Numbered from the stretch's first letter, positions 1 through 9,295 are shown. The stretch: 62,899 bases of DNA from Cysteiniphilum litorale (GCF_003428165.1 NZ_QLIQ01000016.1:1-62899), one strand, 5' to 3'. The notes: a model not told the origin generated them from the letters alone. Program-made: numbers and translations.

Positions 1-127
1 AAATCAAAAGACAACCGAGAACACTGGTTTACCTTAGCATACTGGTATCTTTAACATGAGGAGCCGTGTACGGATCCGTACGCACGGTTCTGTGGGCAGT
101 CGGGGCTAACCGCCCCACTGACCCGAT
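1..127 (+). mobile_element. 3' end of a group II intron (domains V and VI)
   Basis: The sequence folds as the two 3'-terminal domains of a group II intron. Domain V is at 61-90: GAGCCGTG pairs with CACGGTTC, a two-base CG bulge follows on the 3' side, and TACG/CGTA closes a GATC loop; the catalytic AGC triad is at 62-64. Domain VI follows: GGG, CAGT and GGGGC on the 5' side pair with GCCCC, ACTG and CCC. This leaves a single bulged A at 121, seven bases from the predicted 3' splice site after the AT at 126-127, which is where a branch-point adenosine belongs. No part of an intron-encoded reverse transcriptase is visible in the 60 bases before domain V. The intron lies in sense orientation inside a transporter gene. 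The 5' part is outside the window. Confidence 0.8.
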
Positions 128-828
128 GCATCTTATTTCTTATCTATCTTTATCTTAATCGCAATGAAAGCTACCCCAGTATTAATAAGAATAAAAGCAC
201 ACGACAAAATGTTTTTATTTGGCTTGCCAGTCAATACAAAGCCGTGATTGCTGTGAGCCTTCTCACAACCATGGCGGCATCACTGTATTATATTGTCTTT
301 ACCTATTTAGTGAACTATCAAATTACTGAGCTTAATATATCTGAACAAACCGCCTTTTTAATTAATAGCCTCACTTTAGTATTAGCCTGTATTTTCTATC
401 CTATCTTTGGACAACATGCTGATAAAATTGGCGCTAAACGACTTTTTTATATCGCTGCAATTTTGTTTTTCCTTTTGACCATTCCAATAATTTATTTGAT
501 TCAAACAAAGTCTCCAACATGGGTGTTTTTGGCAATCACCATCTTAACTCTGCTGATGGCAGCCATTCAAGGTGCTATCTCACCATTGTTTGCTGAAGCA
601 TTTGATAGTCAATGGCAAACAACAGGGTGCGCACTTTCCTATAGCATTGGCAATGGCATCAGTGGTGCCGCCCCTCTTGTAGCACTATCACTTGTACACA
701 TTCATCCAGTATACGGTTTAAGCATTCTCATTATGGGATTACTCTTTCTTGGCGGTATTGGACTATTGCTCATTGGACGCATTAAACATTTGAAAAAGCA
801 ATTAAGTTATCCAGTGAGCGTTAATTAA
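128..828 (+). CDS. MFS transporter (MHS-like), C-terminal half, 3' exon of an intron-split gene
   Basis: The reading frame is open from the predicted intron end at 127 through to the stop at 828, well upstream of the first possible in-window start (GTG 244). This shows that the piece is the second half of a longer gene. The roughly 233 residues form six hydrophobic segments. They include a GQHADKIGAKR loop, typical of the conserved loop between helices 8 and 9 in major-facilitator transporters, and a late segment (GCALSYSIGNGISGAAP) like that in metabolite:H+ symporters. The substrate cannot be told. If the intron splices, the gene may be functional; if not, it is a disrupted gene. It overlaps the convergent PLP-enzyme gene by 4 bases. 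Confidence 0.75.
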
Positions 829-2153
829 CTAAGCGCTTGTGCAAGATCATCAATAATATCCTGTGGATGCTCACCACCCACACTTAAGCGAATAAGGTTT
901 ACTGGAATATCAGCAATATCACGTCCAGACTCTCCTTGCTGTTGATGCGTTGATATCGCAGGAATCGTTGCCACTGATTTAATGCGTCCTAAGTCCGTTG
1001 CTCTAAAGATCATTTGCAAACGACTTAATAGTGATTTAGTTTTCTCCAAATCACCTTTGACTAAAAAGGATAATAAGTGCCCATAGCGATTTACATGCTT
1101 ATCTGCATCCACCAAAGTAAAATATGACCGCGCTAAATCATGCTGAGGGTGATTTTTAAGTCCTGGGTAAATCACCTTTTCAACCATCTTATGATCGTTT
1201 AAAAAATTCGCCACCGTAAGTGCTGTTTGCGACAACTGATCTACACGCATACGCAAAGTGCGCAGTTCAGACAAAGTAAGAAGCGAACTCATTGCTGACA
1301 AACACGCACCATTATCACGATTTGGTAATAGCTTAAGATATGATGCAAAGTCTTCTCTCATCTCATCAAGCAAATAAGCTCCGCGCATATTCGCTCGACT
1401 AATAACTGCACCTCCTATCACCATTCCAGAAGCACTTATAATTTTTGACAGCGAATGAATGACAATATCAGCGCCATATTGTAAGGGTCTTAATAAGGCA
1501 GGTGTTGCCAAAGTTGCATCAACAATTAATGGAATATCATAACTTTGGGCAAGATTGGCTAAAGATTTAATATCGCAAATGGTTAAGCTAGGATTTGAGG
1601 GAATTTCAATATAGATAAAACGTGTTTGCTCATCAATTGCCGCCTGCCATATATCAAGTGCCGAAGATGCTGCCACCCAACGAACCTCGCGCCCCTTTTC
1701 AAGCTGACGTACGCTAAATTGTTGAAATGTTCCAACATATACTTGGGAGCATGCAACAAAATTGGCGTTTTTTGCATTTGCCAGCAATGCATCCGCCACT
1801 GCCGTAATAGCTGCCATCCCTGAGCTCATCACACAACAAGAAGCCTCTTGTGATGTTTGATAGGACTCTAATAAAGCAAGCGTTGATTCTAAATAATAAA
1901 CACTTGGGTTATGAATGCGTGAATATGCCCAACTTGGAATTTCATAGGCTAGCGCTTTTTGTAACTCGTCAGCACTGGAAAATGCCTGCGCTGTGGTCAT
2001 ATAAACCGGCTCAATAATTGATCCTTGATTTAACATCGCTTCATGTAAATCATAGATACCATGCGTAGCAATCGTATCAAATGACTTGGTTGAAATTGTT
2101 TTATAGGCTTTCTCTCGTGCGTTGATAAGCGCGGCTATTTTATCCCTATCCAC
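825..2153 (-). CDS. Cys/Met metabolism PLP-dependent enzyme (MetY / methionine gamma-lyase-like)
   Basis: 442 residues of the trans-sulfuration (Cys/Met metabolism) PLP family. The PLP-binding lysine is K237 in VIHSLSK, the cofactor-nitrogen aspartate is D212 in VDAT, the YSR phosphate-binding triad is at 77-79, and a SSGMAAI turn is at 110-116. The family includes O-acetylhomoserine sulfhydrylase, cystathionine gamma-synthase, cystathionine lyases and methionine gamma-lyase. The sequence does not decide which reaction this one performs; the length suggests the MetY/MGL side. The start is a GTG with a strong AAGGAG eight bases upstream. It begins only 26 bases after the pilQ stop on the same strand, so it is probably the last gene of the pil transcript, although no functional link to pili is known. 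Confidence 0.8.
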   Translation of the reverse strand: MDRDKIAALINAREKAYKTISTKSFDTIATHGIYDLHEAMLNQGSIIEPVYMTTAQAFSSADELQKALAYEIPSWAYSRIHNPSVYYLESTLALLESYQTSQEASCCVMSSGMAAITAVADALLANAKNANFVACSQVYVGTFQQFSVRQLEKGREVRWVAASSALDIWQAAIDEQTRFIYIEIPSNPSLTICDIKSLANLAQSYDIPLIVDATLATPALLRPLQYGADIVIHSLSKIISASGMVIGGAVISRANMRGAYLLDEMREDFASYLKLLPNRDNGACLSAMSSLLTLSELRTLRMRVDQLSQTALTVANFLNDHKMVEKVIYPGLKNHPQHDLARSYFTLVDADKHVNRYGHLLSFLVKGDLEKTKSLLSRLQMIFRATDLGRIKSVATIPAISTHQQQGESGRDIADIPVNLIRLSVGGEHPQDIIDDLAQALS

Positions 2154-2179
2154 AAACTGATCTCCTTATATATTGATTA

Positions 2180-3985
2180 TTAAAGCGTCTCCTGCTTAAT
2201 AATTTTAGGTGTAATAAAAATCAACAATTCTTTGTTTTCAGAGCTATTACTAACACTACTAAATAGCCAACCAAGTAATGGAATATCACCTAAGAAAGGG
2301 ACTTTGCTTTTTGAGTGTGCAACTGTCTTCTCGTAAATACCACCCAAGACGACAGTCTGACCATTCTTAACCATAAGTTTTGTCTCGATTTCACGCTTAT
2401 CAAGCGCGGGCTCGCCAGAAGATCCCGTTGTGCCATCAGTTGATGGCGCATCTTTTTTGACTGTAACATCTAAGACCACATGACCATTTGGCGCCACTTG
2501 TGGTTTTACTTTAAGCTCAAGTACCGCTTCTTTAAAAGCAATGCTGGCAGCCCCTGAGGCACTGCTCTCATTATAAGGGATCTCTTTACCTTGTTTGATA
2601 TAGGCCTCTGTATTCTCAGCAACGACCAAATGAGGCGAGGATACAATCTTAGCATCGCCTTCGGTTTCAAGTGCTGATAACTCTAGACTCAAATCAATAC
2701 CGCCAAACAAGCCACTAAATGCTAAAGTGGCATTGGTTGAGCCTTTCTTCTCATCAGATGGTCTTAAGTAATTCGGCAAAATGCTAATCGTACTGCCTTT
2801 TTTATTGTCTGCAGTATAACCAAGCCCTAAATCAAACGCTGACTTTCTAGAGACTTCAACAATACGCGCTTCAATGAGCACTTGATCGACCGGCTCATCT
2901 AAACTTTCAATCATCGAGCGCACCGAGCTAATATAATCTTTGGTATCAGTAATCACAATGGTATTAGTGCGCTCATCAGTAGCAATTGATCCACGTGATG
3001 ATAAAAATCCAGACTTCCCTGCTTCAATTACTTTCATCACCTCTTCTGCTTTAGCATAGTTAAGATGAATATACTCGGTAACAAGTGGTGCTGCTGCCTG
3101 ATTCGCTTTTTGCGCTGCAGCCGCTTCTTGATCTTGCGCTGCAATTTCTGAATTAGACGCGATATATAAAATATTACCCATCAAACGCTTTCCAAGACCT
3201 TTGGACACAAGAATAATATTTAGCGCCTCTTCCCATGGCACTTGAGTCAAATTTAATGAAACATTCCCCTCAACCCCCTCACTAACGACAAGGTTAAGAC
3301 CTGCAAACTGCGCCATTGTTTGCAATAACGCGCGCACAGAAACATCCTGAAACTTTAACGATATCTTCTTATTAACATTAAAACCATCGACCTCTGTTTG
3401 TTGATTGGTTAAATCAACTTCAAGCATCTTATCCGTCGTTTTACGGGTGAAGTTAAACGGCACTGCTGTATGAATAACAATAACGACATTATTGCCTTCT
3501 TGTGACAAATCAATCGAGTTGACAATCGTATTAAACACGGTTGTATCAATATTATGCAACCAGTAATCAGCAATGCGAGTATTTTTCAAAGTAATCAATA
3601 ATGCGTTTTTATGCTCTGAGAACTCGACATGTTGTGGTTGTTTTTTCCAAAGAAGCTTCAACACACCGCCATTATTTAATGAACGCTGATAGCGAATATC
3701 ATCAATATAAGCTTCTGAACTATTTAAATTAACTTTACCTGCTTCTTTAATTGATGCTAGTACGTCTTTCTCAACAACTGCTTTTTTGGCAATTGCTGTA
3801 GATAAATTGCTAGGTGAAGCAACCTTAGTTGCAGCAGAAATTTTAGCGGCATTTTCTAAGTAATGCGCCATATCCAAATCAAGCGTAACTTTACCAAAAT
3901 GCAACGTATCCGCCGCAACAGGTGCCGCTATCGCACATGCTAAGACACATGCGGTTAACCTTAAGACGCTTGCCTTTAATAACAT
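2180..3985 (-). CDS. pilQ: Type IV pilus secretin PilQ
   Basis: Outer-membrane secretin through which the type IV pilus is extruded. 601 residues. An N-terminal signal peptide ends near APVAA. One AMIN-like peptidoglycan-binding segment lies around 95-190. A secretin/TonB short N-terminal (STN) domain spans about 205-275 (LKFQDVSVRALLQTMAQFAG), then an N1-type KH-like domain, and then the secretin beta-domain from about 365 to the end (VIEARIVEVSR; VPFLGDIPLLGWLF; LLIFITPKII). It is short for PilQ, which often carries two AMIN domains. It is the last pil gene in the order M-N-O-P-Q, and one base separates it from pilP, so the two are translated from the same mRNA. Confidence 0.93.
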   Translation of the reverse strand: MLLKASVLRLTACVLACAIAAPVAADTLHFGKVTLDLDMAHYLENAAKISAATKVASPSNLSTAIAKKAVVEKDVLASIKEAGKVNLNSSEAYIDDIRYQRSLNNGGVLKLLWKKQPQHVEFSEHKNALLITLKNTRIADYWLHNIDTTVFNTIVNSIDLSQEGNNVVIVIHTAVPFNFTRKTTDKMLEVDLTNQQTEVDGFNVNKKISLKFQDVSVRALLQTMAQFAGLNLVVSEGVEGNVSLNLTQVPWEEALNIILVSKGLGKRLMGNILYIASNSEIAAQDQEAAAAQKANQAAAPLVTEYIHLNYAKAEEVMKVIEAGKSGFLSSRGSIATDERTNTIVITDTKDYISSVRSMIESLDEPVDQVLIEARIVEVSRKSAFDLGLGYTADNKKGSTISILPNYLRPSDEKKGSTNATLAFSGLFGGIDLSLELSALETEGDAKIVSSPHLVVAENTEAYIKQGKEIPYNESSASGAASIAFKEAVLELKVKPQVAPNGHVVLDVTVKKDAPSTDGTTGSSGEPALDKREIETKLMVKNGQTVVLGGIYEKTVAHSKSKVPFLGDIPLLGWLFSSVSNSSENKELLIFITPKIIKQETL

Positions 3986-3986
3986 A

Positions 3987-4523
3987 TCATTCCGCCTGAT
4001 CTAACTTTAATACGGTATTTACTTTGAGCCATTGCCCCTCTTTTCCTTTCTTCCTTTCATCAATCTCCACATACTTTGCCGTAATTTTATCAACGCGTCC
4101 ATAATCGCGACCAATATAATCGCCAACTTGAACGATATTTGCATGTCGATTTTTTACATTGGTTATAATAGCCCAAAAATGTCCACTTTGCTCGATAACA
4201 CCGGAAAATTTAAGGTTTTCTAATGGAATTTTCTCTAGCGGGGTCTTGCGACGTGCTAAATCTGGCTCATATTGTTTATCATCAGCGATCTGCGTTGGCG
4301 TCTCTTTTACTCTAAGCTTTGCTGGCGTGTCAAATGGATTACGCAATCCCTTTGTATTCATGGCTTGAGTTTTAACCATTTTAAGCTCTGGCAGCGGCTG
4401 TATTTTATCAGCCAAGGTTTGCGCATTAGCCTTCTCAACAAAAAGTACCAAATCTTTTGGCGCGGCTAAGGCTGAATTTGCTACGCCAAAAGCAACAATA
4501 AAGAATACAGCACGAGCCAACAT
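3987..4523 (-). CDS. pilP: Type IV pilus assembly protein PilP
   Basis: 178 residues. The characteristic PilP segment RRKTPLEKIPLENLKFSG is followed by a small beta-domain (GVIEQSGHFWAII; VQVGDYIGRDYGRVDKI). PilP links the inner-membrane PilNO complex to the PilQ secretin. The N-terminus is a classical signal peptide (MLARAVFFIVAFGVANSALA) with no lipobox cysteine. Well-studied PilP proteins are lipoproteins, so this one is expected to be released into the periplasm or held only by its partners. It is adjacent to pilO (no gap) and pilQ. Confidence 0.9.
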   Translation of the reverse strand: MLARAVFFIVAFGVANSALAAPKDLVLFVEKANAQTLADKIQPLPELKMVKTQAMNTKGLRNPFDTPAKLRVKETPTQIADDKQYEPDLARRKTPLEKIPLENLKFSGVIEQSGHFWAIITNVKNRHANIVQVGDYIGRDYGRVDKITAKYVEIDERKKGKEGQWLKVNTVLKLDQAE

Positions 4524-5123
4524 TTACGCACCCTCCTTGCCCGGTTTCGCTTTTAGGCTAAAGGTTTGTAAATTCATACTCATCTGCAAAATGCCATTTT
4601 CACTCACAGTGTTATAAGGAACAATACGATAGTTTTCAATCAAAATAATTCGTGGTAATGTTTCAAGCTTATTAACAAAATTCGTTAGCTGCTCAAAAGT
4701 TCCATCACACGCAAGTTGAATATTCAGCACGGCATAATTATCTTTATAATCCAGCGGTTGCGGGTTTAGCACTTTTACACGTAAGCCATTTTGAAATGCC
4801 AAATCCGATAATTGCTCGATCAATTGTGGCAATTCACTATCGGTTGGTAAGGCTTGCAATGATGCATTGAATTTATTTTGCAAGATCTCTACTTGTTGCT
4901 GTAAAACAGGTAATGATTTACTGCGCGCAATATTTTTAACCAGCTCATTTTTATATTGTTCTTCCAAGGCAAAAGCATTTGTTCTTTCCTGATAACGCAT
5001 ACTCACAACCGTTGAGTATCCCAAGAGCACAACCAAAAGCAAAACAATCGCTGATATAATCAACTTCAACCATAAGGGTTGCATGCTGAGTTTATCTAGC
5101 AACAAAATGAGCTTTTTTTTCAT
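4524..5123 (-). CDS. pilO: Type IV pilus inner-membrane alignment protein PilO
   Basis: 199 residues with one N-terminal transmembrane helix (about 18-42, LWLKLIISAIVLLLVVLLGY). A coiled-coil-prone stretch (about 50-95) and a ferredoxin-like periplasmic domain follow (PTDSELPQLIEQLSDLA; LACDGTFEQLTNFVNKLETL), which is the PilO layout. It forms the PilN-PilO heterodimer that aligns the pilus machine across the periplasm. Its start overlaps the pilN stop by four bases, and it ends exactly where pilP begins, which indicates translational coupling. Confidence 0.92.
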   Translation of the reverse strand: MKKKLILLLDKLSMQPLWLKLIISAIVLLLVVLLGYSTVVSMRYQERTNAFALEEQYKNELVKNIARSKSLPVLQQQVEILQNKFNASLQALPTDSELPQLIEQLSDLAFQNGLRVKVLNPQPLDYKDNYAVLNIQLACDGTFEQLTNFVNKLETLPRIILIENYRIVPYNTVSENGILQMSMNLQTFSLKAKPGKEGA

Positions 5124-5671
5124 TTTGGCACCTCCTGCTTAACACTTATTTTAAAAGCATTCTCAGCACCAAAACCAGGCTTGCCAATTAAACTGATATT
5201 CGCCAAAGTAGGTCGATCAAACTCAGGTGAATCTTCCAAAGCACGCATAAACTGCGCCACTGATTTACTATTCTCAGCACGCCCTTCTAATACCAGTTCG
5301 TCTTTATTTTTTTCGATACTAATTAAGTAAGCAGTATCTGGCAAGGTTTGCGATAACCCAAACCACACACCTAACACTTTTTGCCGTTCTTTTTCTAAAT
5401 TATTCAACAGCTCAATTTTGCGAATGAGCTCTAGCTTTTCTTTTTCAAATTTTACCAACTCAGCATTGCTCTTCAAAAAATTGATATTCTGTGTCCGCAA
5501 ATACTCATTACGTTCGTATTGGTTAGACAAACCCTCTGATGCAATAACAAGCCAAATAAACGTAATGATCACACCAATAAGCACGACAAAACCAAAATCA
5601 AGTGCCAAAGATTTTAAATGCTTTTTCTGACGCATTTCACGCCATGGTAAAAGATTAAAATGATGCATCAA
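5120..5671 (-). CDS. pilN: Type IV pilus assembly protein PilN
   Basis: 183 residues. The cytoplasmic N-terminus carries FNLLPWRE, matching the conserved INLLPWR motif by which PilN docks on PilM. It is followed by one transmembrane helix (about 26-47), a coiled coil and a small periplasmic domain (TAYLISIEKNKDELVLEG). It overlaps pilM and pilO by four bases each. Together the motif, topology and position are diagnostic. Confidence 0.93.
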   Translation of the reverse strand: MMHHFNLLPWREMRQKKHLKSLALDFGFVVLIGVIITFIWLVIASEGLSNQYERNEYLRTQNINFLKSNAELVKFEKEKLELIRKIELLNNLEKERQKVLGVWFGLSQTLPDTAYLISIEKNKDELVLEGRAENSKSVAQFMRALEDSPEFDRPTLANISLIGKPGFGAENAFKISVKQEVPK

Positions 5672-6630
5672 TTCACCTCCGGTCGCGTTGCCAGAGCAAT
5701 GGTTAATAGATATGATGCTTTGTGTGTGATATTCGCTGCTGCTTGTGGGTTCCCTAAATGTGCAAATGGATCTAATACCATCACATCTAATTGCATCATA
5801 TCTTTAAAGCTGGCAATGATATTATCTATCTCAACACGATCACCATATAACACAATTTTTTGCGGCTTTTTACCACGGTTAGATACTTCAAACATCTGCA
5901 TATTGCGCATTAACCAAGCATTTAATGCATTTAAGTACTCTGCTTCACTTAAGCCCGCTGAAATTGTTTTCTGCTCAGAAAGGTAAATTTGATTTTCATC
6001 TAGAATGTGTAATTTAAAACGTTTAAAGTTCAAGCAAATCAGTGCCCAACAGTCTTGTTTTTCTTCCGGATAAAAAATCTCAACAAAACGCTGCAACACG
6101 TAATTATCAATATCGATAATCTCAAGATGTAACCGACATATTTTCGCTAATTGCTCATATTGTCCAATTTGATCTTTATGTGCCGCGATAAACAATACTT
6201 CTTGTTTGCTAGAATTAGTATTTTCTTCTTTTTTTTGCACCTCAAAATCATAAAAAGTTTCTTCCGGTGGGTAGGAAACGTGCTTGTTAAAATCTATCAC
6301 GATCTCATCATGAATTTGTGCCTCAGTTAGTCCCTCATCAAAGCGCAAACGCTTACTAATAACATTCGCACCATTAATGACAAAGGCTGCTTGTTTATGC
6401 TTAATCTTATTGCGTTTTAAAAGTCCTAGTAAGCTCTCTGCCACCTCAGCAAAGTCAACGATCTGTCCATTTTCAATCATACCATGCTCAAGCTCAGCAC
6501 TATCAGCTGCAATCAATTCATAACCTTGATTTTTTTTTCTTAAGACAACAATCCGCAGGAAATAATCTGACCAATCAATGGCGACCAATCCTTTGCTTTT
6601 CAAGCGTGTCATCATATAAGAAAGCGGCAT
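5668..6630 (-). CDS. pilM: Type IV pilus assembly ATPase-fold protein PilM
   Basis: Actin-like cytoplasmic protein that binds the PilN tail. The nucleotide-binding start GLVAIDWSDYFLRIVVLR is near the N-terminus and FVINGANVISKRLRF follows. Roughly 320 residues. Three starts are possible: TTG 6654, ATG 6636 and ATG 6630. The AAAAGGA box at 6640-6646 sits nine bases before 6630 but only three before 6636, so I prefer 6630 (320 residues). It is the first pil gene and lies 69 bases downstream of the trbB stop, in the same direction, so pil genes may receive transcription from the Trb cluster. Confidence 0.9.
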   Translation of the reverse strand: MPLSYMMTRLKSKGLVAIDWSDYFLRIVVLRKKNQGYELIAADSAELEHGMIENGQIVDFAEVAESLLGLLKRNKIKHKQAAFVINGANVISKRLRFDEGLTEAQIHDEIVIDFNKHVSYPPEETFYDFEVQKKEENTNSSKQEVLFIAAHKDQIGQYEQLAKICRLHLEIIDIDNYVLQRFVEIFYPEEKQDCWALICLNFKRFKLHILDENQIYLSEQKTISAGLSEAEYLNALNAWLMRNMQMFEVSNRGKKPQKIVLYGDRVEIDNIIASFKDMMQLDVMVLDPFAHLGNPQAAANITHKASYLLTIALATRPEVN

Positions 6631-6699
6631 GCTCATTCGTCCTTTTAACTTCAACTTCTGACAGTATAGCCAAGCTTAAAGCAAAAAACAGCGTCAATA

Positions 6700-7650
6700 C
6701 TATATTTTGTAGGGTTTTAAAAGATATTCACCACTTTCATAACCCGACAATTCAACCAGGTCTGTAATTTTACGCTTACCCGCTTTATCTCGCGCAATAA
6801 ATACAATCAGATCAAGTGCTTGTAAAATAAGCGTTCTAGGTACTGTAACCACCGCCTCCTGAATCAAGTCTTCAAAACGATAAGGTGCTGACTCAACGCT
6901 ATTGGCGTGAATCGTGCACACCCCGCCAGGATGCCCTGTATTCCAGGCTTTCAACAAATCAAGCGCTGAACCATCTCTTACCTCACCGATAACAATTCTA
7001 TCTGGGCGCATCCTTAATGAGCCTTTAACTAGGTCACGCATTGTTACTGATGTTGTCGTTGTCATCGTCACCAAATCATCAACTTCCACTTGAAGTTCAG
7101 GCAAATCCTCAATCACTAAAATACGATCTTGACTGCCTTGCAGCTCTGCTAATAACGCATTACAAAAAGTTGTTTTACCAGAACCTGTGCCGCCAACAAC
7201 GACGATATTTTTGCGCTCAATAACCGCACGCCTTAAGCCTTCTGCTTGCTCGTGTGTTAAAGCGCCTTGCTCGACATATTGATCTAAAGTAAAAATCGCA
7301 ATGGCACGTCTACGAATTGAAAAACATGCACGATTCACTACTGGCGGTAACCAACCTTGGAAGCGTGCTCCTTGAAAGGGAAGCTCTGCTGAGACTTCAG
7401 GATGCTCATCATTCGCAACATGATTCTTAAAAGATGCAACAAGTTTGACAATATTCTCACTTTGCTCCGCCGGAATATAAATATCAGTTGCCACTTTACC
7501 TTCACCGATACGCTCATAATGCAAGCGACCATCTGGATTTAGCATAATCTCAATGATTTTTTCATCATAAAGATATTCCATCACCTCTTTACCAAAGGCA
7601 GTTTTTAACATATTTAACTGCCGCTCTTCAATCAATGCTCTTTGTATCAT
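6700..7650 (-). CDS. trbB: P-type T4SS ATPase TrbB (VirB11 family)
   Basis: 316 residues of the VirB11/PulE-type hexameric ATPase family, about the length of RP4 TrbB. Walker A is GGTGSGKT at 153-160, followed by the Asp box (ILVIEDLPEL), Walker B (RIVIGEVRDG) and the His box (GGVCTIHANS). It powers pilus assembly and substrate transfer at the inner membrane. Its ATG overlaps the traF stop by four bases. In RP4 trbB heads the operon; here it is the last gene of the cluster, next to pilM. Because of that position it could be mistaken for a pilus ATPase, but PilB and PilT look different. Confidence 0.92.
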   Translation of the reverse strand: MIQRALIEERQLNMLKTAFGKEVMEYLYDEKIIEIMLNPDGRLHYERIGEGKVATDIYIPAEQSENIVKLVASFKNHVANDEHPEVSAELPFQGARFQGWLPPVVNRACFSIRRRAIAIFTLDQYVEQGALTHEQAEGLRRAVIERKNIVVVGGTGSGKTTFCNALLAELQGSQDRILVIEDLPELQVEVDDLVTMTTTTSVTMRDLVKGSLRMRPDRIVIGEVRDGSALDLLKAWNTGHPGGVCTIHANSVESAPYRFEDLIQEAVVTVPRTLILQALDLIVFIARDKAGKRKITDLVELSGYESGEYLLKPYKI

Positions 7651-8147
7651 AATTTTACTGCCTTACTCATAATCTGTGACTTATTAACCAGTCCATAGTA
7701 GCGACTATCGAATGAATGAGGATTTGCAACACCTTGCATAAAGTAGTTATCTTTAGGTATTTTTCCACAAAAATCAAATACCGGCAGTGTGTTTCCTTTA
7801 CCATCTGTTTGATAGATTTTGCCAATCCACTGTTCATTAATATAGACATTTTGTGCTTTTGTGCATAAGAAATCCCCTGGAACACCGACTATTTTCTTTA
7901 AAAGCGGAACATCCTTAGGTAACCATTCTCTTGCCAAAATATAATCTTCCGTTTGCGCATTAGGAGTAAACACCACATTGTCGCCTTTGTGATAGCCTGA
8001 TACCGGATAGGTAAAATACCAGCCTTCGGGCATGCTTGGCGTCAATTGTTGAATAAACCCAATATGTAAGGCTTTTAACAGCCACAATAAAGCATAAAAT
8101 ATCGCTAAAACAGCAAGAATCTTATATAAAAATGTAAGCCTTGCCAC
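7647..8147 (-). CDS. traF: Conjugative-type signal peptidase TraF (pilin cyclase, S26 family)
   Basis: 166 residues with one N-terminal membrane helix (about 8-30). The S26 catalytic serine is S38 in LTPSMPEGWY, and the general-base lysine is K84 in PLLKKIVGVPGD. This is the Ser-Lys dyad arrangement of RP4 TraF, which trims the C-terminus of the TrbC prepilin and joins its ends into a ring. The presence of a TrbC-like pilin at the other end of the cluster supports that role. It lies between trbL (7-base gap) and trbB (4-base overlap). Confidence 0.88.
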   Translation of the reverse strand: MARLTFLYKILAVLAIFYALLWLLKALHIGFIQQLTPSMPEGWYFTYPVSGYHKGDNVVFTPNAQTEDYILAREWLPKDVPLLKKIVGVPGDFLCTKAQNVYINEQWIGKIYQTDGKGNTLPVFDFCGKIPKDNYFMQGVANPHSFDSRYYGLVNKSQIMSKAVKL

Positions 8148-8154
8148 AGTGTTA

Positions 8155-9288
8155 TCAATCTTCTTTTATTTTGCGAATGGTGCTATCAGAAATACTCTTA
8201 TTAACATTGGAGGCATCAGAAACCTTATCTTGTTTCTTACCAGCCATAGCCCCGCCTTGCACCGTTGTTGAGACGTTGACATTAGTACTTCCTCCACCTA
8301 CTGAGCCTCCGCCAGTAACAACTGTGGCACCTGATTGGACGGATCCACCCATTGCCGTGCTCGATCCGGCAACACCATGCATTGAAGAAGCAGCTCCGAC
8401 CGATGAGACGGATACGGAAGTTGATTGCGCAGGCTGATTAACCACAACATGCGCTGCTGCAGGGGATGACATATTCTGGAAGATATTACCACCTGGCTTA
8501 CCAACGGCTTTAGCAAGATAATTTGGCAAGGTATAAATCAAGATCAACAAAATAAAGGAAGTAAAGAATAATGCCAATGGTTTTTCTAGACTTGTGGAAT
8601 CACTAATCGCTGTTATTTTTAAGCTTTGGAATAATGTAAATGCTACACCCAGAATAAATATCACAGCAAGCAACCTCACTCCCGCTCTTAATAAATGTTG
8701 TATTGACTTATAAAATAAATCCTGTATTGGCTTAAATACACCAAGCGGCACAACAATAAGCGACAATACTGCCACGAAATAAAATAGCACGACTGAAATA
8801 ATAATCTGCGCACCAATGGCAGCAAAGATAAGTAAAAGCCCCATGCCCAACACCAGATAAAGCATGGACAGTCCCATGTTAAATGTCCCATATTGCACAG
8901 AAATCTTAAGCATCGACACGCCCGCTTTAAAACCGATCCCCCACAACTTTCCTGGACTATATAACAAGGCTTGGGATTTCTCAGGTGCTACGATATAACC
9001 CACCTTTATAAAGGTTGCCAAGATCATTTGCAGCAGTTCAGGGAAATATTTGACAATGGTAAAAAACAAGCCAATTTTAATAATCTTAACAATAAGATTA
9101 CCGACACCTTCATCTTGCTTAATAATCCAAACAAGTCCAAAAATCACAAGCTCAAGACTGGCAACAATTGCCAAAAGTGCTAATGCAGAACCTTGCAATG
9201 CACTAAATTTCGCATTGATTTGCTCGATAAAGCCAAACTGGATTTTATCAAGTAGCTGTGTTCCTAACACACTGGTTACATCTGCCAT
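8155..9288 (-). CDS. trbL: T4SS inner-membrane channel protein TrbL (VirB6 family)
   Basis: 377 residues with six or so hydrophobic segments between about 30 and 265 (LALLAIVASLELVIFGLVWI at the start), which is the TrbL/VirB6 pattern. The C-terminal 110 residues change to a low-complexity Ser/Val/Gly/Thr-rich tail (SVSVSSVGAASS; GGGSVGGGSTNVNVS) ending in a charged stretch. Such tails are common in TrbL proteins. It probably forms the inner-membrane part of the translocation path. It starts seven bases after the small exported protein. Confidence 0.85.
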   Translation of the reverse strand: MADVTSVLGTQLLDKIQFGFIEQINAKFSALQGSALALLAIVASLELVIFGLVWIIKQDEGVGNLIVKIIKIGLFFTIVKYFPELLQMILATFIKVGYIVAPEKSQALLYSPGKLWGIGFKAGVSMLKISVQYGTFNMGLSMLYLVLGMGLLLIFAAIGAQIIISVVLFYFVAVLSLIVVPLGVFKPIQDLFYKSIQHLLRAGVRLLAVIFILGVAFTLFQSLKITAISDSTSLEKPLALFFTSFILLILIYTLPNYLAKAVGKPGGNIFQNMSSPAAAHVVVNQPAQSTSVSVSSVGAASSMHGVAGSSTAMGGSVQSGATVVTGGGSVGGGSTNVNVSTTVQGGAMAGKKQDKVSDASNVNKSISDSTIRKIKED

Positions 9289-9295
9289 ATCTTAC

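Noticed and set aside
6631-6654. Longer PilM start (TTG 6654 or ATG 6636)
   Set aside because: The AAAAGGA box at 6640-6646 is inside or too close to those starts; ATG 6630 has the right spacing.
6700-7650. ATPase next to pilM considered as PilB or PilT
   Set aside because: Length, N-terminal domain and the motif set are those of VirB11/TrbB, and it is coupled to traF.
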